A stretch of 64,000 nt of DNA from Fodinibius sediminis (GTDB lineage Bacteria; Bacteroidota; Rhodothermia; Balneolales; Balneolaceae), in NCBI RefSeq assembly GCF_900182555.1, contig NZ_FXTH01000004.1, forward strand, positions 248,001-312,000. The letters run 5' to 3'. Made by a program: the position numbers and the translations under genes. The first letter of the stretch is position 1, and each line of letters begins with the position of its first letter. The notes beneath the pieces were generated by a model, which was not told the DNA's origin, did no database searches, and worked only from the letters and a program-made list of their open reading frames with translations. Positions 45,328-54,544 of this stretch are shown piece after piece.

Positions 45328-48300
45328 TTAAAACGTAACATTCAGGCCTACGGTGAGTTGTTTGGTATGTGGAAAGAATTGACTCCTTCCTCTCGGTATT
45401 TCAGGATCGAACAGTTCGGTAGGTGTAAACGTCAGCATGTTCGTACCTGAAACATAGACTCGAAGGCTGTTAACCACCGGTTGAGGAATTTTATACCCAA
45501 GCTGAATATTTTTCAGCCTGATATACTTGGTATCCTGGATCCAGAAATCCGACTCCTGCAGGTTCCAGGTGTTTCCGGCCGTAACCTTGGGCCATGTTCC
45601 ATCTGGATTTCGTTCGGGATGGAAGGTTTCTTCTGCCATGACATTGGGGATAAAGTTCTGCCAGTTCGGCCCCTCCATCAGGGCACCGTCAAGGGTGTGG
45701 TACTGCTCAAGCACGCCCTGCCAGAACATCCCGAAATCGAACCCCTTGTAGGTGGCATTGAAGTTAATCCCGAATTCATAACGCGGATCTTCATTGCCCA
45801 TAATAATCTGGTCGCCTCCATCGCTGGCCAGTGATTGCGAAAGGTTGCCATCGCCGTTCAGATCTTTGTAGATAATATCCCCGATGCCGGCATTGGGATT
45901 GATCCTTGCCGGGTACTGCTCAAGGTCTTCTTGTGTTCTATACAATCCCGGAGAAGTAAAGCCCCGCAGCGAGTTGATGGAATGGCCTTCGGCCCAGACC
46001 GTAAATTTATCAGGGTAGAAGGGACCTTCGCCGCTCAGGCTTTCAATCTTATTGACAACATCCGACATATTAACCCCCACCGTGTACTGGAAGCTGTCAT
46101 CATCCCTGGACACACTGTGATAGTTCACCTGGAACTCCCAGCCGATATTGGATACTTCCGCCGCGTTCTGGGTCGGTGGGTTAACACCGATGGTAGCCGG
46201 AATAGGCAAATCCAGCAGGATATCATCGGTGTAATTCCAGAAATACTCGGCGATGACCTCAATCCGGTCATCCATGAATCCAAGATCCAGCCCAACATTT
46301 GTCATTGTGGTTGTTTCCCAGGTGATGCTTGGGTTCCCTGCGTCAGTAACGGCAGCGCCTGGCACCACATTATCATTGAACTGGTAAGGCTGGTTCAGAT
46401 TATAGGTATTCATAAACTGGAACAGTCCGATGCGTTCATTTCCAAGCTGCCCCCAGGAGCCTCTCAACCGGAGGTTGCTGATGGCATCAACGTCTTCCAT
46501 GAAACTCTCGCTGGATATTCTCCAGCCGGCCGAGAACGAAGGATACAGACCCCACCGGTTGCCGTCGCCAAAGCGCGACGAGCCGTCGTACCGCAGGTTA
46601 GCCTGCAGCGAATAGCGGTCGTCGTAGGAGTAGTTCGCTCTTCCAAAAAACGACCGAAGCCGCCATTCAAAATTATAACAACTGCCCGTGTAACTGCCCG
46701 CATCGTTATAGGATTGACACGTACGCTGGTTCCCTGCATCCCCGGCACTCAGGGAGCGCAGCTTGTTGTTGAAAAAGTTGGCCCGGGCCGCTGAAACCTG
46801 TTCGGTGCTGTTAAAAATCTCTTCATAACCGACAACCCCGCTAATGGAATGCGATCCAAGATCCTCATCATAGTTCAAAAAGAGCCGCTGGCTGAGCTCA
46901 CGCTCCGAATAGCGTCCCTCCTGCAGGGTATTGGTGCCAAACCAACCGCTCGCTGCAACAGGTTCTCCCGTCACATAATTGATCATGCCATTTCGGGACT
47001 CCCGGAAAATGGTCTCATTGGTGCCGGTGATGTTGGCGGTAAAATCACCCTCGATGGAAATAGATTCCGTAATCTGGTAATCCAGTCCCACCGTACCTAC
47101 GATATCATTGCTGAGCCGGGTGGTTTCTCCCGAATTGGCCATAATAAAGGGATTCCACTGCCCAAACAGGAGATCACCGGTTGCTTCCTGTCCGTCGGGA
47201 TAGCTCATCACGGCATTCCTGTTCATATGCAGGATGCCCTGGACAATTCGTGCAGGCGTGAAGCCCGGCCCCGTTACATCCCGGTTCCTGTACAGCAGGT
47301 TGGCCTTCGCAGTCAGCTCATCCGTAATAAACAAATCACTGTTGATACGGATGCTGGCCCGCTGGTTATTAAAATTCTGTACGACGCCGTCCGCGTTGGT
47401 GTAGTTGACATTTGCATAGATACGCCCCACATCACTTCCGGTTGAAACGGATAACGAATGATTCTGCTCGAGGGCATTATCCTTAAAAGATCCCTCCTCC
47501 CATTCAGCAAATGGATACTGCAGGGGGTTGGTCCCGGCCACAACATTCTGAATATATTCCTCGGAATAGGTCGGCGACCCCCCGGCATTGACTTGTGCTT
47601 CATTTTCAAGTCTCATCCATTCTTCTTTGCCGGCAGGCTCCGGAAAGCCAAGCATGTTCTGCCAGCCCACATGGGAATTGTACTTAATGGTCATGCCTGT
47701 ACGGGATCCCCGCTTCGTGGTTACAAGGATAACCCCGTTGGCAGCCCGCGACCCGTAGATCGCCGCCGAAGCCGCATCTTTCAATACGGTGATCGACTCG
47801 ATGGCCGAGGGCTCAAGCGTGCTGAGCGACTGCTCGACCCCATCCACGAGAATCAGCGGGTTGGCATTGTTTAATGTACCGGTGCCCCGAATACGGGTTA
47901 CCGTATTCTCCTCGCCCGGCTGTCCCCCCTGGTACTGAACAGTCAATCCCGGTGAGACCCCCTGCAGACCAAGCTCGGTGTTGGTCAGGGGCTGCTCTTC
48001 CAGCTCATCGGCCGATACCGAACTGACAGCGCCCGTTACATCAGCTCTGCGCTGGGTTCCGAATCCGACAACCACCACCTCATCCAGCGCGGCCGTCGAT
48101 TCCTGGAGCACAACATCAATAGAAGTTTGTCCTTCTACAGGAACTTCCACCCTCTGAAATCCTACAAATGAGAAAACCAGCGTTGCATCCGAGGCGACCG
48201 TTATCTCATACCGTCCGTCGGCGTTGGTAGAGGTTCCCTGGGTAGTGCCCTGAACCGTAATATTCACCCCCGGAAGCGACTGGCCGCTGGTAGCATCCGT

Positions 48301-48396
48301 CACCTGACCGGTAACTGTAATGTCCTGAGCCTGTACGACTGCGGTGGCAAGAAAAAACATCAACGAAATGAACGTTAGTATCCTGATACCTTTCAT
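45328..48396 (-). CDS. SusC-family TonB-dependent glycan transporter
   Basis: 1022 residues; signal peptide ending VVQAQ. CarboxypepD_reg-like domain (about 28-112), TonB-box region LDEVVVVGFGTQRR, plug with RIRGTGTLNNANPLILVDGVEQ and SITVLKDAASAAIYGSRAANGVILVTTKRG, then a long barrel ending LTVGLNVTF. It imports oligosaccharides into the periplasm. First gene of the minus-strand PUL array, divergent from agaS. An imperfect inverted repeat (48429-48461) lies about 35 nt upstream of the start. Confidence 0.95.
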   Translation of the reverse strand: MKGIRILTFISLMFFLATAVVQAQDITVTGQVTDATSGQSLPGVNITVQGTTQGTSTNADGRYEITVASDATLVFSFVGFQRVEVPVEGQTSIDVVLQESTAALDEVVVVGFGTQRRADVTGAVSSVSADELEEQPLTNTELGLQGVSPGLTVQYQGGQPGEENTVTRIRGTGTLNNANPLILVDGVEQSLSTLEPSAIESITVLKDAASAAIYGSRAANGVILVTTKRGSRTGMTIKYNSHVGWQNMLGFPEPAGKEEWMRLENEAQVNAGGSPTYSEEYIQNVVAGTNPLQYPFAEWEEGSFKDNALEQNHSLSVSTGSDVGRIYANVNYTNADGVVQNFNNQRASIRINSDLFITDELTAKANLLYRNRDVTGPGFTPARIVQGILHMNRNAVMSYPDGQEATGDLLFGQWNPFIMANSGETTRLSNDIVGTVGLDYQITESISIEGDFTANITGTNETIFRESRNGMINYVTGEPVAASGWFGTNTLQEGRYSERELSQRLFLNYDEDLGSHSISGVVGYEEIFNSTEQVSAARANFFNNKLRSLSAGDAGNQRTCQSYNDAGSYTGSCYNFEWRLRSFFGRANYSYDDRYSLQANLRYDGSSRFGDGNRWGLYPSFSAGWRISSESFMEDVDAISNLRLRGSWGQLGNERIGLFQFMNTYNLNQPYQFNDNVVPGAAVTDAGNPSITWETTTMTNVGLDLGFMDDRIEVIAEYFWNYTDDILLDLPIPATIGVNPPTQNAAEVSNIGWEFQVNYHSVSRDDDSFQYTVGVNMSDVVNKIESLSGEGPFYPDKFTVWAEGHSINSLRGFTSPGLYRTQEDLEQYPARINPNAGIGDIIYKDLNGDGNLSQSLASDGGDQIIMGNEDPRYEFGINFNATYKGFDFGMFWQGVLEQYHTLDGALMEGPNWQNFIPNVMAEETFHPERNPDGTWPKVTAGNTWNLQESDFWIQDTKYIRLKNIQLGYKIPQPVVNSLRVYVSGTNMLTFTPTELFDPEIPRGRSQFFPHTKQLTVGLNVTF

Positions 48397-48428
48397 ATTT
48401 TCACCCTTATCTTTATTTCATTCACCAC

Positions 48429-48461
48429 GACTTATCCACCCTATACAGAATGGATAAAGTC
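48429..48461 (-). repeat. imperfect inverted repeat in the susC leader
   Basis: GACTTATCC (48429-48437) against GGATAAAGTC (48452-48461), one bulged base, 14-nt loop. It could be an RNA hairpin in the susC 5' leader or an operator half-pair. Confidence 0.4.
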
Positions 48462-48549
48462 AATTTTATTTTCCCTTATTTTCAACTTAACAAAAGATAA
48501 ATTAAATGCAAGTTTTATTTTTTCTTTCTCTTTCTTATATACATTTAAT

Positions 48550-48571
48550 CTTTCGTTTTATTATTTTATAG
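48550..48571 (+). promoter_or_regulatory. TTTCGTTTT-type motif, copy A (divergent susC/agaS promoter)
   Basis: CTTTCGTTTTATTATTTTAT in the 258-bp region between susC and agaS. It has TTTCGTTTT in common with copy B, and resembles the T-rich TTTCGTTT repeats known for DeoR-family AgaR-type operators. Confidence 0.45.
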
Positions 48572-48654
48572 AAGTTATACTATCTTTTTTTAGCTTTGGG
48601 CTTTAAAAAAGTTGTGCCGAAAAGACCGATTAGAATTATTAAACCGTATTTTTC

Positions 48655-49860
48655 ATGAGCTTACTATTACATCCTGACTATCTTGCAAATGAAACCCCAA
48701 GTGATCGAGGCACCTTTACCGCCGAAGAGATAGAGCGGCAGCCCCTCACATGGAAAAAGCTTTGGAAAAAAATAATGCAAGAGTCAGAACGGCTCACTTC
48801 CTTTGTCAATAATCTTCAAACCAAACGCGGATTAAATATCGTACTCACAGGAGCCGGCTCCTCGGCCTTTGTAGGTGATACGGTTGCCTCTTCATGGCTT
48901 ACGCATACATCCTGCCCCACCCAAGTCATTCCCACCACCGACCTGGTGACTCATTTCAGGGAACGCGTTGCCACGACCAAGCCCCTGCTTTTGATTTCAT
49001 TTGCCCGTTCAGGCAACAGCCCGGAAAGCACAGCGGCCATTCAGCGTGCCAATGAGCTCTGTGAAGAGGTGCATCATCTCATTATCACCTGCAATGCGGA
49101 AGGCAAACTGGCCCAGATGAAAGGGCAGCCCAACACCTGTGTTTTTCTACTGCCCCCGGAAGCCGAGGATCAGAGCCTGGCCATGACCAACAGCTTCACC
49201 AGCATGGCTTTGGCAGCCACACTGATTCCGGCTCTTTCAGCAGTGCCAACCGATAAGCTCCAGGGCCAGGTAGAAACGCTTTCCTCCTACGCAGAACACC
49301 TGCTCGGGCAGTATGTCCCGATGTTGCATACCATTGCTCAGAAAGCATTCAGCCGTATTGTCTTCCTCGGCAGCGGGAGTAACTGGGGGGTGGCCAAGGA
49401 ATCGCATCTGAAGGTACAGGAACTCACCAATGGACAGGTCGTCGGCAAATTCGATTCCTTTCTGGGCTTCCGCCATGGCCCCAAAGCTATTATCAATGAT
49501 GAAACGCTTATCGTCTATCTATTATCCAATGATAAGCGAACGAATCGCTATGAGCGAGATCTGATTGATCAGGTTGCCCGGCATGACATCGATCTGACCA
49601 CCGTCGCCGTTGCCGAAACCAGTGATATTACATCGAATGTTGATTTTTCCATACAGATGGGTGAGAATCATAAACTGCGGGAAGAGTTCTGGGCCATCCT
49701 CTGCACCCTGCCGGCACAGATTATCGGTTTCTTCAAGTCCCTCATGCTGGGCTACAATCCCGACAATCCCTCTCCTGATGGTACGATTTCCCGGGTTGTG
49801 GAAGGCGTTACTATTTATAACGACACTCCCAAGTCTGTCAATAGACAACAGCAGCTATGA
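48655..49860 (+). CDS. agaS: AgaS-type galactosamine-6-phosphate deaminase/isomerase (SIS)
   Basis: 401 residues with two SIS domains (about 45-180 and 200-370). NIVLTGAGSSAFVGDTVAS, TTDLVTHFRE, LLISFARSGNSPESTAAI and IVFLGSGSNWGVAKESHLKVQELT with LGFRHGPKAI are diagnostic of AgaS. AgaS turns D-galactosamine-6-phosphate into tagatose-6-phosphate plus ammonia in the cytoplasm. It shares a 4-bp ATGA overlap with the next gene, so translation is coupled. First gene of the cytoplasmic operon and the best clue to the sugar used by this locus. Confidence 0.92.
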   Translation: MSLLLHPDYLANETPSDRGTFTAEEIERQPLTWKKLWKKIMQESERLTSFVNNLQTKRGLNIVLTGAGSSAFVGDTVASSWLTHTSCPTQVIPTTDLVTHFRERVATTKPLLLISFARSGNSPESTAAIQRANELCEEVHHLIITCNAEGKLAQMKGQPNTCVFLLPPEAEDQSLAMTNSFTSMALAATLIPALSAVPTDKLQGQVETLSSYAEHLLGQYVPMLHTIAQKAFSRIVFLGSGSNWGVAKESHLKVQELTNGQVVGKFDSFLGFRHGPKAIINDETLIVYLLSNDKRTNRYERDLIDQVARHDIDLTTVAVAETSDITSNVDFSIQMGENHKLREEFWAILCTLPAQIIGFFKSLMLGYNPDNPSPDGTISRVVEGVTIYNDTPKSVNRQQQL

Positions 49861-50795
49861 TTCTAACGGTTTGTGCGAATCCATCGGTCGACTCTTTCTG
49901 GGCTATTGACCAGATACAGCGGGGAACAACCAATCGATCGGCGGCCGAATCGTTTTATCCCGGCGGCAAGGGAATACATACCGCCTTTGCCCTCCGGGAA
50001 CTAGGTCAGCAAGTCATGGTTCTGGGTGTCTGGGGCGGACAAACGGGGCAATGGCTCAAGGAGCAGTGCCTTGAACGGGATATTGAGCCGGTTGGGCCGC
50101 ATGTAGAAGCATGGACCCGTATCTGCATCACCAATCAAAGTGCGACGGAATGGAATGAAACAGAGATACTGGGCGGCGGACCTTCAATAGCAGCACACCA
50201 GGTGCGCAAGTTCAAGACCACTTACCAACAGTGCCTCGCTGATGAAAATATCAAAGCGGTTACCATCGGAGGATCCGCCGCCCGCGGATTTGGGGATAAG
50301 CTGTACGCTGAGATGATAGAACTCGCACAAGAAGCAGGCCGACCTGTTTTTTTGGATGCCTCCGGCCTCCTCCTGAAGAATGCACTCGCAGCCCAGCCCT
50401 ACGCAATTCATATCAACCGTGATGAGGGCAAGCAGCTGTGTGGCAAAGAGGATCCAGCAGCCATCGCCCGGTGGCTCAGTGCACACTGTACGCTCGCAGC
50501 CGTTACGAATGGGGCCGACGGACTGTACCTGCTACACGACGGACAGCTTTGGCACTCCTCTCATTACCTTGCCCCTTCTGAAATTCACAGTACGATCGGT
50601 TCAGGCGATTGTCTGCTTGCAGGTCTCTGCCTGGCTACTTTCAATTACGATTTCCCAGAACAATGGGCTAAATTTGCAACAGCCTGTGGGAGTGCAAACT
50701 GTATCTCCCCCCAGCTGGGGATGCTGGCCGCAGCAGATGTACATAAAATCTTTGAACATGTAACTGTTACCTCCGTATCCCCGCCCGAATCCTGA
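49857..50795 (+). CDS. PfkB-family tagatose-6-phosphate / 1-phosphofructokinase-like kinase
   Basis: 312 residues. MILTVCANPSVDSFW is the opening of the LacC/FruK group of hexose-phosphate kinases. YPGGKGIHTAFALRELG binds the sugar phosphate, and STIGSGDCLLAGLC supplies the anion hole and catalytic Asp. In this context it should phosphorylate tagatose-6-phosphate to tagatose-1,6-bisphosphate. Coupled to agaS by an ATGA overlap. Confidence 0.85.
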   Translation: MILTVCANPSVDSFWAIDQIQRGTTNRSAAESFYPGGKGIHTAFALRELGQQVMVLGVWGGQTGQWLKEQCLERDIEPVGPHVEAWTRICITNQSATEWNETEILGGGPSIAAHQVRKFKTTYQQCLADENIKAVTIGGSAARGFGDKLYAEMIELAQEAGRPVFLDASGLLLKNALAAQPYAIHINRDEGKQLCGKEDPAAIARWLSAHCTLAAVTNGADGLYLLHDGQLWHSSHYLAPSEIHSTIGSGDCLLAGLCLATFNYDFPEQWAKFATACGSANCISPQLGMLAAADVHKIFEHVTVTSVSPPES

Positions 50796-50878
50796 CATTG
50801 CAGAAACGACATTCCCTGCAATTCTTCCGGGTTTAAGGCCTTCAGCAAACGTATTTTTAACCACAAATTTCAAAATCG

Positions 50879-51862
50879 ATGTCTACCAGTACCCCTCCCC
50901 AAAAAGATCTTTTAGTTATTGGCGAGTTGAATATGGATCTCATCCTCGATGATGTACAATCATTTCCCGAACTGGGGAAAGAAAAGATAGCGGGCGATCT
51001 CAACCTAACCCTTGGCAGTTCATCAGCCATTTTTGCCGGCAACAGCTCTCGGCTGGGCCTTGCCGTTGCATTCTGCGGCATGATTGGTGATGACGATTTT
51101 GGTAAAACCATCATCCCCCAGCTGCAGGAATATGGCGTTGATACCTCGCTGATCACGGTGACCAATAAATACAAAACCGGCCTGACAGCCATCATCCGGT
51201 ATGCTGATGACCGGGCCATGGTCACCTATCCGGGGGCGATGGAACATTTTGCCCTTGCTGACATTCCGGAGGAGGCCTTCGGGCAGGCCCGCCACATGCA
51301 TATTTCCTCTATCTTTCTACAACCCGGCATAAAAGAGGATCTGCCGGCAATCATTGACCGGGCCAGTTCAGCCGGCATGACAATCTCTATCGATACTCAA
51401 TGGGACCCGGAAGAGCACTGGGATCTAGATTTTGAGCACCTGCTTTCCCGAATTGATTTCTTTCTTCCCAACGAGGATGAATTCCTGAATATGACCGGGT
51501 CTTCATCGGTGGAAGAGGCTATTGACCGGTTTCAGCCATATCTTACCGACGGAACCGTCATTATCAAGCAGGGGACCCGGGGGGCCACCTATTTTACTTC
51601 AGATACCATAAAATCCATCCCGGGCTACACCAACCCGGACCCCGTTGATACCGTCGGGGCGGGTGACAGCTTCAACGCCGGGGTTATCTATCGATTCCTT
51701 CAGGGCGATCCCCTGGAACGCTGTATCAAATTTGGCAATATAACCGGTGCGGTCTCAACGACAGCCCCGGGGGGCACCCAGGCCCTTACGAGCCTCAACG
51801 ATATACTTCATACCGCTAAAAATAAACTTTCAATAACCGATTCTGATGACTTTACAAGCTAA
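50879..51862 (+). CDS. PfkB-family sugar kinase
   Basis: 327 residues. LLVIGELNMDLILDDV and GSSSAIFAGNSSRLGLAVAFCGMIGDDDFG form the N-terminal PfkB signature; DTVGAGDSFNAGVIYRF is the C-terminal signature with catalytic Asp. It belongs to the ribokinase/fructokinase side of the family rather than the LacC side. Since the pathway needs a kinase that makes the 6-phosphate of the incoming amino sugar, a galactosamine or GalNAc kinase role is proposed. It overlaps the aldolase gene by 17 bp. Confidence 0.83.
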   Translation: MSTSTPPQKDLLVIGELNMDLILDDVQSFPELGKEKIAGDLNLTLGSSSAIFAGNSSRLGLAVAFCGMIGDDDFGKTIIPQLQEYGVDTSLITVTNKYKTGLTAIIRYADDRAMVTYPGAMEHFALADIPEEAFGQARHMHISSIFLQPGIKEDLPAIIDRASSAGMTISIDTQWDPEEHWDLDFEHLLSRIDFFLPNEDEFLNMTGSSSVEEAIDRFQPYLTDGTVIIKQGTRGATYFTSDTIKSIPGYTNPDPVDTVGAGDSFNAGVIYRFLQGDPLERCIKFGNITGAVSTTAPGGTQALTSLNDILHTAKNKLSITDSDDFTS

Positions 51863-52667
51863 GTTCGCTGAACTGGATAACGACGACAAGGCACTGCTTG
51901 CCGTCAATTTTTATAATTTTGAAACCCTCTCGGCCGTGCTGAAAGCAGCTGCTGCCCAAGATACGGCTATTATTCTGCAATCAACCAAAAGTACCATCGA
52001 CTACCTGGGGCTGGAGGTCACCTCCAAGCTGGCCAGGGCCGCCATTCACCAGTACGGCGTGGAAGCCTGGCTGCACCTGGACCATGCCACTGATATCGAC
52101 CTTATTCAGCGGGCACTGGATGCCGGTTACGACTCTGTAATGATAGATGCCAGCGAAGAACCCATGGAGATTAATAAAGAGAAGAGCCGGAAGGTCGTTG
52201 AGATGGCCGAGCCCTACGGAGCCAACGTAGAAGCGGAACTCGGCTACATCGCCAAGCTGGGGCAGTCAAAAGAAGAAGTCGCTTTTACCCAGCCGGATGA
52301 AGCACGGACTTTCGTAAAAGATACCGGCGTCAACGCCCTGGCCGTCGCCATTGGCTCGGCCCACGGCTTCTATGACCGTGAACCGGAACTCGATATTGAA
52401 CTGCTCGCCGATATCCACAAGGCCACCCCGGCAGCGCTGGTGCTCCACGGCGGGTCAGGCATCCCGGATGCCCAGATACAATCGGCCATTCATAACGGCA
52501 TACGGAAGATAAACCTGGCAACAGAAGTCAAAAATGGCTTTATGAATACACTTCGTGACGAACTTCCCAAATCGGATGAAATTGATCTTAGAAAAGTTTT
52601 TCCCACAGCGATCAGCCATGTACAGCAGCTGCTCGAAGAAAAAATTGCAATGATAAACCAAGCCTGA
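51846..52667 (+). CDS. class II tagatose/fructose-bisphosphate aldolase
   Basis: 273 residues, typical of the GatY/KbaY size class. LLAVNFYNFETLSAVLKAA, LHLDHATDIDLIQRALDAGYDSVMIDASE (catalytic Asp and zinc His), ANVEAELGYIAKLG, ALAVAIGSAHGFY, LVLHGGSGIPDAQIQ and KINLATE are class II aldolase landmarks. It would split tagatose-1,6-bisphosphate into DHAP and glyceraldehyde-3-phosphate. No GatZ/KbaZ-like partner is present. Confidence 0.88.
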   Translation: MTLQAKFAELDNDDKALLAVNFYNFETLSAVLKAAAAQDTAIILQSTKSTIDYLGLEVTSKLARAAIHQYGVEAWLHLDHATDIDLIQRALDAGYDSVMIDASEEPMEINKEKSRKVVEMAEPYGANVEAELGYIAKLGQSKEEVAFTQPDEARTFVKDTGVNALAVAIGSAHGFYDREPELDIELLADIHKATPAALVLHGGSGIPDAQIQSAIHNGIRKINLATEVKNGFMNTLRDELPKSDEIDLRKVFPTAISHVQQLLEEKIAMINQA

Positions 52668-52673
52668 AAATAA

Positions 52674-53669
52674 ATGCTGCCTATCGACGCTTTTCCAAAA
52701 ATAGATGCTCATGTTCACTTTAACGCCGATCGCACCAACCTGTTGGAGATGGCCTCGAAATTTAACTTCTCTATGCTGACAATCAATACGGAGGTCCCGG
52801 AGTTTCCGTCTGTTGACGAGCAAATGGAGCTTGCTCAAAAGCACCAGGGACATGCCGGCGTCGATCTATTTTATGTTTGCACGGTATCCACCGAGGGCAT
52901 CTTCGAAAAAGGATGGGCCGAAAGGGCCATCCAAAAGATTAAACATAAGCTGTCTGAGGGGGCCAGGGGCGTCAAGTTCTGGAAGAATATCGGGATGTCC
53001 ATTCAGCGCCCGGACGGCTCTTTCCTGATGCTCGACAACCCGGAACTGGAGCCCGTTTTTGCCTATCTGGAAGAGCAGCAGATTCCGGTGCTCGGACATC
53101 AGGGGGAACCCCGCAACTGCTGGCTCCCGGTTGAAGAGATGACCGTGAAAAGCGACCGGGATTATTTCTCGGGCCACCCGGAATACCATATGTACAAACA
53201 TGATGAATATCCGGATTACTGGGACCATATTGAATCGCGTGACAAGGTTTTATCCCGTCACCCGGGCCTTCGATTCATCGGCTTGCATCTTGCAAGCCTG
53301 GAATGGAACCTCGATGAAGTGACCGAGCGGCTCGAAACCTATCCCAACCTGCCGGTAGACCTGGCTGAGCGAATTTCACACCTCTATTATCATACCGCAG
53401 AAAACCGACAAAAGGTTATCGACTTCTTCGACACCTTTCAGGACCGCATTATCTATGGAACGGATATCATTAACGATCCCTCTGCTTCTCCCGAGGCTAT
53501 CAACAGGGATCTTGAAAAACGCTGGACTACCCACTGGGATTTCTTTGCATCCGACCGGGAACTGGAGTCTCCTCAGGTCGAACCATCATTCCGCGGGCTG
53601 GATCTGCCGCGAACCATTCTTGAGAAGATCTACCGCACCAACGCCCAGGACTGGTACCACCTTGATTAA
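52674..53669 (+). CDS. cytoplasmic amidohydrolase (PF04909 type), paralogue 3
   Basis: 331 residues without a signal peptide. HxH at His13/His15 in KIDAHVHFN, VLGHQGEPRNCW, GLHLAS, and IIYGTDII with the metal Asp; the C-terminus is YRTNAQDWYHL. Same family as the two exported amidohydrolases of the locus but more distant. It occupies the operon slot where a deacetylase (AgaA) would be expected, yet it lacks the NagA/AgaA layout; a lactonase or decarboxylase-like role is equally possible. Last gene of the operon, 6 nt after the aldolase. Confidence 0.8.
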   Translation: MLPIDAFPKIDAHVHFNADRTNLLEMASKFNFSMLTINTEVPEFPSVDEQMELAQKHQGHAGVDLFYVCTVSTEGIFEKGWAERAIQKIKHKLSEGARGVKFWKNIGMSIQRPDGSFLMLDNPELEPVFAYLEEQQIPVLGHQGEPRNCWLPVEEMTVKSDRDYFSGHPEYHMYKHDEYPDYWDHIESRDKVLSRHPGLRFIGLHLASLEWNLDEVTERLETYPNLPVDLAERISHLYYHTAENRQKVIDFFDTFQDRIIYGTDIINDPSASPEAINRDLEKRWTTHWDFFASDRELESPQVEPSFRGLDLPRTILEKIYRTNAQDWYHLD

Positions 53670-53699
53670 CAATCAGCAATAAACTCCAGCCAGGTCATT

Positions 53700-53720
53700 G
53701 GTCGGTCAGCTGGCCGAACC
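53700..53720. terminator. hairpin between convergent amidohydrolase and deoR genes
   Basis: GGTCGGTCAGC folds on TGGCCGAACC with one bulge. It lies between convergent stop codons. No U-tract is present on either side, so terminator function is only likely by position. Confidence 0.4.
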
Positions 53721-54484
53721 TATACCTTGACAACAGCAATATCCCGCTTTTTCAGGCCCTGTTCGTATTCATCCGAAATCCTGTCGTCCGTGATAACCAT
53801 GCCAATAGGGTTCAAATCGCAGATATATGAAAAGCTGTGACGTCCGAATTTTGACGAATCCGTGACCGCAATCACCTTGTTGGATCGCTGCACCATCAGG
53901 CGGTTCAGCTGGGCTTCCTGGGGGTTTGAGGTCGTAAGTCCATGCTCAAAATCCATCCCGTCAACCCCCAGGAAAAGTTTGTCAAAATAGTAGTTCTGCA
54001 TGGTACGCTCGGCTTCAGGCCCAACAAGCGAATAGGACTTGTCGCGCAGTACGCCGCCGGTCAGCATCAGGTTGAGGTTCGAGACCCCCGCCAGCTCCAC
54101 GGCGATATTGATCGCATTGGTCATGAGGGTGAGGTTTTTCTTCTCCTTCAGCCGCAGGGCAATCTCCCGGGTCGTGGTCCCGGAATCAAGGATGATCGAT
54201 TCCCCGTTCTGCACCAGCCCGGCCGCATATTCCCCAATGCGCCCCTTCTCTTCCATATTGATCTTCTGCTTCTCCTCCAGCGAAGGATCGTTATACACAT
54301 TATTGCGAAGCAGTGCCCCGCCATAGGTTCGATGGATAAGGCCTTTTTCTTCAAAAAAATCCAGATCATTGCGGATCGTTACCGTCGATACATCAAACTC
54401 TTCACTCAGCTCATCTACGCGGACCGATCCTTCACTCTGAATCTTGTGGATAATTTTATCCCTTCTATCAACTGTTGACTTCAT
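53720..54484 (-). CDS. DeoR-family transcriptional regulator (AgaR/GlpR-like)
   Basis: 254 residues. The N-terminal winged helix contains VDELSEEFDVSTVTIRNDLDFFEEKGLIHRTYGGAL, the DeoR signature. The DeoR C-terminal sensor (about 75-235) has IILDSGTTTREIALRL, TNAINIAVEL and KLFLGVDGMD, which bind sugar phosphates. It probably represses the locus until a phosphorylated amino sugar or tagatose phosphate appears. It faces the aga-type operon and has a CGTTTTGTT-type motif in its own upstream region (54545-54569). Confidence 0.9.
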   Translation of the reverse strand: MKSTVDRRDKIIHKIQSEGSVRVDELSEEFDVSTVTIRNDLDFFEEKGLIHRTYGGALLRNNVYNDPSLEEKQKINMEEKGRIGEYAAGLVQNGESIILDSGTTTREIALRLKEKKNLTLMTNAINIAVELAGVSNLNLMLTGGVLRDKSYSLVGPEAERTMQNYYFDKLFLGVDGMDFEHGLTTSNPQEAQLNRLMVQRSNKVIAVTDSSKFGRHSFSYICDLNPIGMVITDDRISDEYEQGLKKRDIAVVKV

Positions 54485-54544
54485 CTATAACAAGTATCTA
54501 TTGAAAATTTTTCGTACTGATTTTCCTACGGAAAACTTATATAT

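Noticed and set aside
52674-53669. AgaA/NagA-type GalNAc-6-phosphate deacetylase
   Set aside because: It has an amidohydrolase TIM barrel, but the motif order (HxH at residues 13-15, GTD near the end, NAQ C-terminus) is the PF04909 type, not NagA.
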